Positions 1-12,371 of a DNA stretch of 64,000 nucleotides are shown here, in pieces. Numbering within the stretch: position 1 is the stretch's first letter; every line of letters begins with the position of its first letter. Origin of the DNA: Watersipora subatra (lineage: Eukaryota > Bryozoa > Gymnolaemata > Cheilostomatida > Watersiporidae); NCBI RefSeq assembly GCF_963576615.1, contig NC_088710.1, forward strand, positions 4,568,001-4,632,000, given 5' to 3'. The notes beneath the pieces were generated by a model. That model saw only the letters and a program-made list of their open reading frames with translations. It made no database searches and was not told where the DNA came from. The position numbers and the translations under genes are program-made.

Positions 1-960
1 CCGTCTCAACGTAACAGTCTATGCATATCGACTGTAATCAGAAAAGACAACTTCAAATAGAACTATGAAAACAGCTTCATTATATAATTTACATCAACTA
101 TGTACATGTATGTAACTGATGGACATAACTAAATGTAGAAGATTCACTGAATACTTTGAATACATCTCAGTCTAGATTACCCATCATCGACTGGTTAAAA
201 GCGCAACTTTTCAACCAATCTATTCCCGGACACAGATGGAGAATTGAAAAGAACGAAAGGAAATGAGGCGAGACTTGCGGTGAATAGACGCATCGACGTT
301 AGTTCTTTTGAATACCTTGTGCATGCCAGAGTGAGTTTAATAAATGCGATGACAACAAGTAGTTGAGTATAAAAGTGCCTGCGAAAGAAAACATCGGATG
401 ATTTGCCAAGCTTGGACAAGTGCTCGGATGTGCGCAGTCAGGATGGCAAGCTGCAATAGCAGTTGTACTAAACTGCATACACTAGCGTAGTGACAAGTAT
501 GATCACTGTAATGGTGCACGTAAGACACTAAAATTTGATAGGCATTTTTGGTGACACGAGCATCATAAACCGTCAGGGTAAACAGCAACCCTCTCTGCGC
601 TAGCGGCTGGTGTTCTTGGTGTTTAAACTCTTGAAATGAAAGTGCCTAAACATAGTTTAGCCAATTAGAAATAGCATTGCCAAAGAGTTAATGAAAACTC
701 CATTTTAAAATCAGTTCACAAAATATTTTGTGGGCTGATTGCAAAATTGTTGTAACTTCTCTTTTGTGCTATATGAAGTTACAAGAATTTTGCGCTCAGC
801 CATTTGTTCTTTTCCAATGCAAGTAGTTCTAATACCTACATATATTATTTTAAAATATTTATGACATGCAATATGAATGACGGAATTGATAACACCATTT
901 CTTGAGGCGATGTTTAAAATGAGTATGTTTAAAAACTGTAAGCATAAGCGAATAGCATAA
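1..960. other. AT-rich stretch, no gene recognised
   Basis: Short open frames on both strands show no recognisable domain, splice pattern or repeat boundary. If the rabphilin-like gene continues leftward, this is presumably intronic, but nothing in the sequence proves it. Confidence 0.4.
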
Positions 961-1050
961 GCTATAAGTATTCCAAAGTGCAGACCATGGGCTATAAGTA
1001 TTCGAAAGCACAGACTACAGGCGATAAGTATTCGAAAGCACGGACCACTG
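961..1050. repeat. Tandem repeat, 3 copies of 30 bp
   Basis: Three head-to-tail copies with a 30-bp period (961-990, 991-1020, 1021-1050) share the core TATAAGTATTC. They differ by several substitutions, so this is an old minisatellite rather than a perfect array. No coding role is visible. Confidence 0.85.
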
Positions 1051-1523
1051 GCTGATATAAATAAATATGAATTTAGCGCACAGCTACATAGGGGAAAGAG
1101 AGCAACCATCGTAGCAACTGCAGGGAAGAACAGTACTGAATATGAACTACTGGCAAGAGAAGCTGTGACAGTGTCACTAAACTATCTGTAAAGTAACCGT
1201 CTACTGATAACCTCTCACTATCTAACAACAAAATGTGAATGCACCTCATTGATGCCACACAAACAGGTTCAACAGCAGCATTAATGTTTTCCCACACATG
1301 TACATCCATAACATCAACTTCTACTGTCCAACTGACCATATATTTAATATATATGTATATATTATATATGGTATATAAGCGTGTGTGTGCATGTGTCATA
1401 GGGCTTATCATTGGCAATAGGATCTATCTCCCTTGCTGACTCTGAGCTGCACTGATGAGGCATCAATAACCAAAACAGTACTGTCTGTAGCAAGAGTATA
1501 TATATGTATATATAGCGCATATA

Positions 1524-4306
1524 CCGTAAAACCTTTATTTGAAAGCTATGGCGCTTTATTTTTCAACCCTTCCCTTAAAATGGCGATTTATTCGAAGCGA
1601 CGTTCAAATAAAGGGTGGCATTGTATTTTCAAACACCTCGTCATAATGTTGAGAAGATAAATTCAACCCTTTCACGGGCGAATCGAATGTTGCTTATATT
1701 TTGTACTCTCCTTCCTACTCTCCTTCGGGGACATTAACTCTTTTGGATGCAAGAGATTTGTTAACTTGCCTCCAATTTGTCGTAGACCTTGAAATAAATA
1801 TACTTGAGGAAGCTGATACATGTCTCTACCAGTTGATATCTATTTCTTACAATTAACCTACAATGTTGCCCACGTATAGCCCACGTTGCAAATTGTTGGA
1901 GCTTTAGAGTTTTTTATTTCGTTTTAAATTTGATGACATATTTTCCTTTTATGACTATATTTAGCGAGGTTGCATAAAAGCTCATTGCCCTCAATGATAT
2001 GTTTGCTACAGTTTGCAGCCAACACTGACTTTTCATGTGCAATAGAAGAGGAGTTAGGAGCATCGATCTATGAAAGCCGAGTTCAGAGTACTGCAATCAT
2101 GCTAGTAAGTAATATGCTATAAATCTGAAAATTTTATAATAATAATAATTTATCAAGTGCTAAAAATATATATTCAGGAACAAGTGTCATAACAAACCAT
2201 AATTATAATACACGCAGCAGTAAAAATTAATATTTTTAAAACTAGAAATTAGCATCATTTCCTCGACCAGTTGCGTTCTAATTATTGCTTGTTTGGAACA
2301 ATCTCATGTTCTTCTGATAGTTCAATACCTTTAACGATGTTTTCTGACCTCAACCCATCTTCTGCACAGCTGAGCTAGTTGATACAAATAGTTGATACCA
2401 TACAAACAATTTTTAGCAGAGCAAAACTTTTACACCATGCCATTTTAAATACAAATTTCTAGCGCAAATAAAGAGAAACAGCGTGTAATCAAAGTAGCCT
2501 CAAAACGTTAGCTTCAAAATACATGTACGTAGAAGCACATTTTTTATCGTAAATGCAACAAATTTTCCTCACATACATTGAAGTATCAAAACCGTATTAA
2601 AAAAGAAACTACTAATAGCCTGATACAATTACTAATTATTTTTAAGGAGTTGCAATCAGTTTTTAACGAAAAAAACCTCAAAACTTGGCAGACCTGTCAA
2701 CCTGGTGCTATGCAAATGAGGGAGAAATTAGTGTCTAAAGCCTCGTGCGAGCGGACAAGTTGTTAAATGGGGACCAGGCAGGTTACCATAGGAGTTCAGC
2801 TCTAAAATTATGCTTAACTCACATCCCAACTACCCTTAGTGCTTGATGCAATGAGGACAGGGCTGTATCTACCTGTTTGAAAATAGTATTGCGGGGAGAG
2901 TCCCTCTCGGTGGGGAGGGGGGTCCGGGGGTTTTCCCCGGGAAATTTTATAGTATAACTAGTCAAAATGGTGCAAATCTAGCACACTTGGCTCCCGATGG
3001 GGCTCATGTTCTAACAGCAAATTTGACATTATAAACCAGTTTTCTAAATATAAAACTTTTTATTAAGATTGTCTTTAACAACACTTATTAAAAATATAAT
3101 GTCAATGAAAGCTGCTAAAGGGGTTGGCCACAGCTAGCATGAGGTAGAATTATCACCAGGTACAATGCTGAATGGTGTAGGAGACGAGTAGTCTCCTATG
3201 AAATGATCTTCAAACCAAAGCATAGCAAATCTACATGCCAATATAACTCAAAGAAACTGTCATAAACATGTTTCAAATAATAAAAATATGTTCAGTAACT
3301 TTGTTCTTGACTTTTCAGACTTCATAGGCAGCTCTAAGAATCAATATGATCCTATCAAGATTGAATGACAGCTTTAGTCTGACTACGGCTGACAGCCTAA
3401 AAAGTGCATTTTCATTTGAGCATAACGATTCAAATTGACAAAATTAAAAGTTAATATGAACTTTGAAACATTAAAAATAATGTTTTGATTTGATTTATGC
3501 AGTTTTTCACTGTCTTACCCTTTCTGAATCTGCATATTTACTTTTGAAGTTGAAAATATTGATCGCGAACGATAAAATTTAAAGTGACCGTGATGATTTC
3601 CGGTTTAGCTAGATGTCAAAAAAAGGTGTAGAATTTTAGTTATAACTTTTGCCATAGACATCATTGACGCATATTTGTACGTTTGTTTGATTAGCCAGAA
3701 ATTCTTTTTTTAACTAATCAAAAATATTCTTCTGTAATTTAAAAATAACGATACAAGGAATAGATAAAATTCAAAGGCAAGATAACTCACGTTGGGTGCC
3801 TAGCAACGTTATAAATACGGGAGTTAACTCCATCGGGTGCGAATGAGTTGAGCTCTCGCGGGCCACATAAAATGACGTGGTGGGTCACATGTGTCCCGCG
3901 AGCGCGTGATTGACACATGTGTTCTAGAGCACAAAACATAAATCCGGGAGTTTAACGGGAGGTTTTATTTTTGCGAGAGGGTAATCTCAATTCCGAGAGG
4001 GTCCCGCAAAATCCGGGAGAGTTGACAGCTCTGAAACCTGGAGTTGGAAAACGGACTTCAATACTACTCTTATACAGACTTGAACTATTCAATAATTGTT
4101 ATTGATGTAGGCAAGTTATTACTTGTACGGTTTTGTGGATACTTTTCTACTGATCACTTGCTATTATGGGTTCGTAAAGATTAAGAATGTCAAATAGTTG
4201 CGGTCAATTACAAGGTGGCGGTCTATTCTTCAACCCTTCTCCCATAGTGACGCTCAAATAGAGGTGACTTTCAAATAAAGGTGGCGTTCAAATACAGGTT
4301 TTACGG
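1524..4306. mobile_element. TA-flanked inverted-repeat DNA element (mariner/Tigger-like), nonautonomous
   Basis: The left end CCGTAAAACCTTTATTTGAA and the reverse complement of the right end, CCGTAAAACCTGTATTTGAA, match at 19 of 20 bases. Both ends are bordered by TA, the target duplication of Tc1/mariner-type elements. Further copies of the ATTTGAA/GCGTT subterminal motif follow inside both ends. No transposase frame is visible. The interior is enlarged by a nested hAT-like element at 2689-4033, and without it the element would be about 1.4 kb. The superfamily is inferred from the TA duplication only. Confidence 0.7.
2689..4033. mobile_element. Nonautonomous hAT-like element nested in the TA-flanked element
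   Basis: The left end reads CAGACCTGTCAAC and the right end, reverse-complemented, reads CAGAGCTGTCAAC. The flanking 8-mers AAACTTGG (2681-2688) and AAACCTGG (4034-4041) match at 7 of 8 positions, as expected for an aged hAT target duplication. The ends hold G-rich subterminal tracts (about 2890-2940 and 3840-4020) that contrast with the AT-rich surroundings. No transposase domain was found inside. Confidence 0.7.
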
Positions 4307-5570
4307 TAAATGCAGATTAGGTTCAGCTATTTATTTGATGGACATGTTAAGCATACCTGACAATGGTCGATAAAACAACATAATATTAACTTTTCACAAA
4401 TACGCCCAGAGCCTTCCCAATCAGAGCTAGTCACCATAGAGCTATCTCTCCTAATTATCATCAATTACAAAATATGCTACTACATTACTTAGAAATATGC
4501 ATTATGTCTTGAGCACATATGTACAATGATCCGCTCTACCCGTGTGATATTTTCACTTTTATTTTTCATATTGCTAGGTATAATTCAATATGGAAGTGTT
4601 GATCACAATAATAAGGAAATGATACTTGGTTCAACCGTCACCATGTAAAGATTCATTACATCAAAGCTAAAATGTCCAGAGTTAATGCTAATAAATGACA
4701 AATCTAACTGCTGATTGGTTATTTGGTGATAAACCTTCAACTAGCAAGATAGATTGCTAGCAGTTAACACTACTAGTAATCTGCAGGATTTCATTTGAAG
4801 GTGATTTGGGACTTCCTGCAGCAACACCTGGTGTGAACGGACAAATGAAAAGACCATATTACGGTGCTGATAGCTTTAGAAAAAAGACTTAAACTTAAAT
4901 CATACTGGAAAATATGACTAACTTTAATGTTTGCAGTCAGCAATAGTACAGCTTGGATTCAACGAGAATCTAGCACTAGCTAAGCCATATCATACTATCA
5001 AAAACCTTCTGGAATGTTTCCAAAACAAAATATTATAACATAATAATAATTATATCCAAAATATTATACTTTTTGAAACTGAGCTCTACAGATTGTTTGA
5101 AATCTTTACTACATGTGTAACAAGAGCTAGGCTGTTTAGCTGTTCCACTAACCACTGATTAGCTGTTCCACTAACCAGTGATTAGAGTGTCGGCTTCGTT
5201 GATCAGTATAGCTAACCATGCAGCCACCTTGCCAGACTTTGGAATAATTGTGGACATACTCATTACATACCATGATCTCACACCGCACAGAAGACTGCTA
5301 GGGCACTAACACTAATAAAACTATGCAAAGACATTAAAAGAACCAAAGCTATCGACAGCATGCGTCTAAATCTGCATTAGCTCTGTGAAATCTTTATAGC
5401 TGATCTCAGTTGCGAAACATGAACAAACAACTCCTTTTCTGTTTACAGGAACGGGGTTGTCTGTTCATGGTGACTGAGAATCCATTTTATCTTGAACTAA
5501 GCAAAATGTAGTAGGTTCGTAGTCTATAGCTTTCCGAGTTACACTTGATACGTAGGAGTAATCTACTCAC
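4307..5570. other. Probable intron of the rabphilin-like gene
   Basis: The zinc finger of the upstream exon is only half complete at 5571, so transcription should continue leftward. I searched the reverse strand here and further left for an exon giving the remaining Cys pairs and did not find one. A 23-bp tandem duplication lies at 5138-5183. Confidence 0.4.
5138..5183. repeat. 23-bp tandem duplication
   Basis: Two adjacent 23-bp copies beginning AGCTGTTCCACTAACCA (5138-5160 and 5161-5183) differ at one base. It is a simple local duplication with no visible function. Confidence 0.85.
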
Positions 5571-8500
5571 ACTGCTGCAGTCCGAGCATACCCTACAGTT
5601 GGATCGGAACCTATGGAATGTTGAGTTGCATAGATAACAGCGTAGCGTGCCATCACCACGACAACGACCTTGTATCCTCTGGTAGTGTTTTACCAATGTT
5701 CTGAAATAACAGGAAAAAATAGAATGTGAATTTAGCCAGAGTGGAAATGTTCTGTCCTTCAGTTCTGAAATTCAAGTAATCTATAGCGGGCCAATATTAC
5801 TAACAAGCCAGGTGATATCCTGCAGAGTAAAACACGACAAGGATGATTACCTATATTTGAGGAACTGTTTAAATCAGAAGATCAATGTTTAGGTTATCGA
5901 CGGGTCACTCTTTTTCTCTAACCTACCCTCTTATCATCATTAAATCCTCAAATGAGCTGAAATGTACTACCGGGACTCAAGTACTATTTGGCGCCAATGC
6001 TTCGATAATGATCTTTTGGCGCTGAAATTTTGGCAATGTAATTTTTTAGAGCCAACATTTAGGCATCGCTTATTATTAATTCGAACAGAATTCGTTCAGC
6101 CGTTTACAAGTGGGTCATTAAAGCAAACACTCTCTATTACCTGCCAGATCATCAGAATTCTTGTTAAACCAATCTACAGAAATGGCTAAACATATTAAGT
6201 AAGAAGAATGCACTGACACTTTCTTACAATAGATAGGATAAAAGACTATAAAGGCTGTTGAAATTAAAAAAAGCAAATACGTGAATTAGTTGAAACTATG
6301 ATAAGACTAATACACAAAAAACCTAGTAAGATCACAAGTCAAACTAAAAGACACCAGAATATTTGGCATCTAAAATTACATCGCCAAAGTAAAGATGCAA
6401 AAGTAACTGTGCCAAAACATCTGCACCATTAAGTATCATTTTACTACGGGGAGCACCTGGAACTCAGACTAGGGCGTCAGCTGAGAACCAAAAAGGCTGA
6501 GTACCTGGGAACAGGAAACGCCGACCTCATTTACAGAGATCATCTGATCCTCTATTGTATTGTCTTTTTTCTTCGCATCTACTTAAGGAACCTTTAAGCT
6601 TATTATAAACGAATAAACTGGATTAGCAGATGACAGCAACAAGAAAGATCCTCAATAAGTTACGGCTTATGCCAGCAGCCACTGGTCTACTAGAACCAAA
6701 TGGGGAAAATGGGAATCCAGAGAAAGACTAACTATTCAATGTTTACCCAATGCGTAGCCTCTCTCGCTGCTCAGCTGCCGCGGCCTGGCTGACCACAGCA
6801 TTGATATGGGCGAGTTCCTCATGAGAGAGTGTGTACGGCTCGGTGTGGTGAAAGGAATACGTCCGTGACTTGTTGCTGCGGACTGACCATCCTGAGCCGA
6901 GTCTACAATAGCGGGCAACTGCATCACTTTTCTGTTATACTTGTATAAAATAGCACCTGCTTTAACTAGACAGATGATCAATTCAGACAAGCTAGTAAGG
7001 CAAACAAAATTTTAACTTGCGTCACACATGTCAACAACTTTCCTCAGCTCAAACAAGTCAATAGAATTGTTTACAAATTTTATAAGAAAATTCTGCATGG
7101 TCAATAAGGCAGCCATTTGGGCGGCGCTGTTTGAACTCTTCTGCACAACAACAACAAAAACGGGAGCTAATCATCAGTTGTGTCAAAATTTGGGCTGTTG
7201 CAAAACTGTCAACTGTTAGCCGGTAGCCATTGCGAAAGACAAATTATCAAGGCACAGCTTTAAATAAATTAGTGAATCTGTTTATGGTAGATCAAGCGAG
7301 ATACGGGATGCGGGCTGGTGACGCCATAGGTTTATCAACACCCAATGGCACATGGAAGAATAGCATGAAGTATTCTCTCATATTACATTCAAGCTCTGAG
7401 CATTAGATAGCTATGACACTGCTTGCACTAGTAAGCCACCACAAATCAACTAAATCAACTAAAAAAGGAACAACTGTCTTGATAAAACCTCCTAAATGGT
7501 TGTACGAGTCATTCAACCAAAAATGACCATTCTAAAACAACTCAGCATAACTCCATAATGACACTGGCAAAAAAGTCTGTGCGTGACTCATATGCATTTT
7601 ACTGATAAACAGAAACCTTTGTCAGTAGAGTGAAGCAATCACCCATACCAGCACCTTACAGCTGTAATTGATAAAATGAAAAGACGTTGAGCCAGCCCCG
7701 TAGGTCTTTCACATAAAGTCGGGCGATGATAAGATCTAAGTGTCGCTACATAATATTGTAAACTTGTTAGCAACAGCCTGATAGACGGAAGGACATATAA
7801 ACTTTACCCTGATCTCTTAAAACTTAAAGCTATGATTTTTAACAGAAGGCGTGGCGGGCAGAATTTCATTTCTACAAACAATGATTAACCTAGTTATTTG
7901 CAAATTTTGTCACATCACCGTATGCCTTAAAATGTGGCAACACGCCATGAATCATTTAACAGCCAACTGACTCGACTAACTGCAGAGAAGTTAAGGATAA
8001 GGAATGTTGCCGCCAGCATGAGCTAAAAAAGCCTGTCGATAATTTGATATCAACTGTGAGTGATACATCTCTATGAACCCTGGGCAGGAGCGGAAAGTCT
8101 TGACAGTTTACAAAGTTTATTAGGAAATAGATAGCTATCGCTTTGGAAAGCATAAATTATGGCTGACACGGTTCCACTTTGTTAGGAATGAGTCCAAATA
8201 ACAGAGATTAGCCTTGTGAGCGGAAGCAACCTATACAAGCGGATACGACTACTAGCTAGTATGAGCCGAGCAGAACCTTGTCACTACTAACAGTTAAATT
8301 CCTAGTCAAACTTTAAAATCATTGAGTGCTGATGGGCCTGTGTTTCCAACTACTTTTATAGAACCAGTGTGCAGTTTTTAATCCCCAACACTGGTTAGGG
8401 TTTCTTATTATAACAAACAAGGATTTTTTAAAAAGAGAGTTATCCGTACCACAAAAAATTTACATTTATCACATATGATCAGCGAAGGCTGTATGAGTTT

Positions 8501-8907
8501 CACAATGACATTCTACGAAATGAGATATCAAATGTCATAAATATATGCATAAATAGATTCATTCTGTGCGGTCGACAATTTATATGCTTTTACATTCAAA
8601 GTGTGACACTAAAATGACCTTTCGAGTCATTCGTGCTAAACACCCCGGATTAAGCCCCACACTGATGTAAGCTATTTAAATAAAATCTGACTTTCCATTC
8701 AAGTAAAAAGAAATAAATAAAAGAGGCAACCCCTGAAGGACCTGAAGGACACAGACACATGGATTCTAAGAATTGAACAAATCAAAGGAGAGAGTTTACT
8801 CACTTAGCCCTTAGGGCCAGCTGTCGGTCATTAGGTACCACCCATCTATCCACTTGGTTAGTCCGGTACTGCACGGACTTGATCTGGTTTCGACTGAAAT
8901 CAGTCAT
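5571..8907 (-). CDS. Rabphilin-3A/Noc2-like Rab effector, 5' coding exons (partial)
   Basis: Three exons join in phase on the minus strand: 8804-8907 (preceded by acceptor CTAG at 8913-8916), 6747-6902 and 5571-5700, with donors GTGAGT, GTAAAC and GTGAGT. Exon 1 carries VDRWVVPNDRQLALRA. Splicing to exon 2 gives K-LGSGWSV, the conserved N-terminal signature of rabphilin and Noc2. Exon 2 continues with a helix (LSHEELAHINAVV, then AEQRERLRIG) matching the Rab-binding helix. Exon 3 starts LVKHYQRIQ and contains C-x2-C-x10-C-x2-C-x2-C, the first five cysteines of the FYVE-related zinc finger. In the known family this N-terminal module binds GTP-loaded Rab3/Rab27 on secretory vesicles, and two C2 domains follow in rabphilin. 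Those exons are not visible here, so rabphilin and Noc2 cannot be separated. The start ATG at 8907 (MTDFS) is chosen because family members begin similarly. No frame lesion is seen in the three exons. Confidence 0.85.
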
Positions 8908-8912
8908 ACTTC

Positions 8913-11700
8913 CTAGAAATGGATTAATAAAACAGTAAAGAGCTTGTTCTGATCTTATACGATGATAAACGGCTTTCCGAGGGATAATGATGGTACATCT
9001 AGATGCAACTGCAGCGTTTATCACTGTGACAACTGTATAATGAGATGGTTGTTCTCCCACCTTTCCAGGTCACGACTGACAGTGATAAATGTGCTTAATA
9101 ATTATGTAAGTGAACAAAACAAGCCAGTTTCTCAATAAGCATTCGAGACTTTCAGAACTGCAGAAAACTCAAGTTGACAACTACGTCCTTAAAGGAAACG
9201 AATGGTTTGAATGGATCAAAACGACAATTATATGTTGGAAATGCAGGACCGACTTGCAAATTCATCTCGTGGCAATGTAATTTCATTGAGAAAATAGAAC
9301 AATTGTGCAACATAAATCTTAGTGCTGACATTAGTGCAATATAGGGCTCTTACAAAGTGCCCTCGGCATGAACAAGGCTATTGCTATCCTATCCTTCTGA
9401 GTCAACTTAGCCATTAGCTGTGATAATCATTAGCTGTTACGCATATTTTTGCTCTAGAATATATTACAACTTCATTTATCCTGGCAAACAGTACTAAGTC
9501 TCCATTAGACGCATGACACGAAAAATGCTGCCGATTACACTTTTTGCTGCTGCCTATGCAATACTTCACTTACTCGTGCTGCTGCCTACGCAATACTTCA
9601 CTTACTCGTGTATGTCACAAAATTAAAAAATGGACTGGCTTAATCTTTTTAGCTAAGCCATAGCTGGGAAAGTGGGCATGCCATTTTTTTTAATTTTTAG
9701 CTAGTGCGATAATAACATAACTAAAAGTTATGTAATAACAGATTTTGTCAATTTTCAAACTTTTGCAATATTGTGCCTATGCAATACTTGCACTAAAAAT
9801 AGCAACCTGCCCGGGTCTCCCTGAACAAATGCATTTGATAACAACATTATTATAAATGTTAGCGTTATTGTGTTAGATTTATGATAAATGGAGCGTTTTG
9901 GATGTATATTACCTCAAGTAAAAGAGCAGTATAGTATTTGCATCTTTTAAATTTCTCTAACATTTAAATAGTAATTGGTGGCACATCTGGATGATTAGCA
10001 CCTTCAGTTGAAGATATCAACTGTTAACTGCTTGCTAATTGCAATAAATTAGAATAATTGTCTATTGCAGCTTGGCGCTTTGTGACTCTACTCCGCCACA
10101 TCTTGTAGTTAGATGCTACGGAATAAGTAAAATCTGAAATATTGAAGAAAATAAAGTGATAAAATTTCTTCAAAAGCAGCTAACAGTGGAACTTTGCCTG
10201 CCATAGTTGAGCCAGGCAAATTCTACTACAAAATCCAAAACCACCAAAGTTAGGTTAAACTCTTAAGAACTTCAGCTAGAGATTTCTTCTTATCACAAGC
10301 TATAATACTTCCATGATCGTTTTTGTGGCAACCGAACCCTATATATCATCTGTGTAAATCATTTGCAGGTGATATTTTATCGCAGAAACATACAAATACA
10401 AATGGCTTCCTTCATTTAATTAATGGCCTAAGGTCTTATTCCTTACGTCTCAAGGTTCTTTTCTTGGTTTAAATGAGACAAACAATGATTCTTTGTTTCT
10501 AATTTCCCCAGCACTCAAATGTAACAAATACAAAATATCATTATAGACAACCATAATTACAGACAAATAGCATGCTGACAAGTCAAGCATTCCTAATACT
10601 TATTGTCTGTAATTTTATTTTATAAATTAATAGTTATAAAGACAAACTATAATAAATTACCATGTAATGATATAGGTCACCATCATACAGCTGGTAGAAA
10701 TAATACCTATATTGATTAGGTTTATATCATAATATCAACTCGCAAGAGCTGTGCCATACAACGCTATCATAATGCTGACAAATTTAAAATATTTATTTTT
10801 TCCATCCCAAATTTTAAAAAAGAACATGAATCACAAATGCCAAAATTAATTAAAACAACAGTTGTCCAAATTTAGTAAAGTTACTTAAATTGAACAAAAA
10901 TCTAAAAAGATCCTATTTACCTGTTTATAACATAGGCCTATTTGTAATGTTTTGCAAAAAATGCAGGTGCAGTATAAATCGCTGTAAAAAATAATACTAG
11001 TTGATAACTTAACAATAAAATTACTTTAATGAGTTTTAAATGACTTTAATGATTAAAACTGACTTTTAATCGAGAAATGGTTGAGTTATAAACACACCGT
11101 ATTTAAAAATGGCAAACCTAACTGACTAAGCGAATGCTCAGGAATCAAATACGAATAAAAGAAACTCATTTATTTAGACGTGCCTAAAATGTTTCCAATA
11201 AATCTCTCCTGCTTTCTCAACTAGAATTGATCACAATAAGCTCAACACGCAATTTTTTATACTACTCATACCTGAAATCCAAAATACAAATTCATATTTA
11301 GCATTTATTCAGACCAGAGCACTCTACTTGCATTTAAATAACTTGTTTTTGTTGATAACAACATTAAGAGTCATCATAAAACGTTTTAAATACTCACTCT
11401 CACTAGGTAAAACAGTTTGCTGAAAGCTATCCACCTAAAATGGTGAATAGTATATACAAATCAGGTAATGTATAATTTACGTTGACACTATCTTGGTACA
11501 CTTTACATAGTAATAACGAAAACAAAGTCGTACTCTAGGATATCTTCTTTCGATTTGAGTTAGCCGTGATAGCGAGTTTCGTTATATCGCAGGCATGACT
11601 TCTAATATTGTAGACGGCAACCTACGAAGGTATTTCATATTTTAGGCGATTAGACGTCAATGGGAGAGCTTTAGCGCAAGTTGTCAGCGCGCTAGACACC
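8913..11700. other. Upstream region/first intron of the rabphilin-like gene
   Basis: The first coding exon has an acceptor immediately before it, so at least one noncoding 5' exon should lie in this interval or beyond. Apart from the 32-bp duplication at 9545-9608 I see only AT-rich sequence with no recognisable coding or TE domain. Confidence 0.45.
9545..9608. repeat. 32-bp tandem duplication
   Basis: Two adjacent copies of a 32-bp unit starting TGCTGCTGCCTA differ at one position (9545-9576, 9577-9608). A fragment of the unit (CCTATGCAATACTT) recurs at about 9775. Confidence 0.85.
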
Positions 11701-11703
11701 GCA

Positions 11704-11712
11704 CCTTTTATA
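11704..11712 (-). promoter_or_regulatory. Candidate TATA box
   Basis: The minus strand reads TATAAAAGG at this position, inside a less AT-rich stretch (11.53-11.80 kb). It is oriented towards the rabphilin-like exons, whose first coding exon starts about 2.8 kb downstream. This is a motif match only; no transcript start can be shown. Confidence 0.3.
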
Positions 11713-11749
11713 CGTACCTGATACCGTTAAATAGCTAAAGTGACTTCGA

Positions 11750-11782
11750 TCAGTGTCGTTTAGGGACGCTAAACGACACTGA
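11750..11782. repeat. Perfect 14-bp inverted repeat (hairpin)
   Basis: TCAGTGTCGTTTAG at 11750-11763 is exactly mirrored by CTAAACGACACTGA at 11769-11782, with a 5-base loop. It lies about 40 bp upstream of the candidate TATA box in the minus-strand sense. Confidence 0.8.
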
Positions 11783-12371
11783 CACCGATGGGTTGAAATA
11801 AACGATACATGCACACGAAAAGTTTCCAGCTCTTTGCCCAAAGAGGGAAGTTTGATCTCTCTTACCTCTTCGCGCTAGAGTAAAACAAGTGGTGCGACTC
11901 AGATAATTTTAGTCCTTCACCAACATTTGTATATCAAAATTGTTGTCTTATTATGCAACTAGAAGAAAAAAACAATAGAATGTGTTATACTGTTGTAGGT
12001 TGTTGTTGGTTAATTGTAGGTTAGCTGTGTTGTGTACATGTGTTAGCTGTGATTTGTTAGCTTGGTTTTTAGTTCACGAACTGCTCTCGGTAGGAAGCTG
12101 TTGTGATATACCGATGTTTTTGCGTACATTGTTGGTGGATCTCCTCTTGTAGCTGCTCTAGTGTTCGTCAGTCTGTCCGGTTTGACATTCATCAACTCGT
12201 CGTATGCACTACTTCTTCCCACTAATCACATCCGCTCCTGTGCAGAAGCCTTATTGTGATATCCTATAGAACTAGAAATTGTGGTCAATAGTTTTTTCAA
12301 AACTTTAGATTGCCAGATGGTGTAAGTGACTAGTATACAAGTGGTTTAAGACTGTAAAACATGACAATATG

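Noticed and set aside
5487..5696. Single 69-residue reading frame across the third rabphilin exon
   Set aside because: Only 5571-5700 is exonic; the remainder reads past a GTGAGT donor into the intron.
6903..6990. Extension of the second rabphilin exon upstream to the ATAACAG acceptor
   Set aside because: That acceptor changes phase; the TTGTAG acceptor at 6903 gives the conserved K-LGSGWSV junction.
7956..8153. Minus-strand frame beginning MLSKAIAIYFLINFVNC, like a signal peptide
   Set aside because: Lies in an intron of the rabphilin-like gene, has no splice context or homology, and hydrophobic starts are common in AT-rich random frames.
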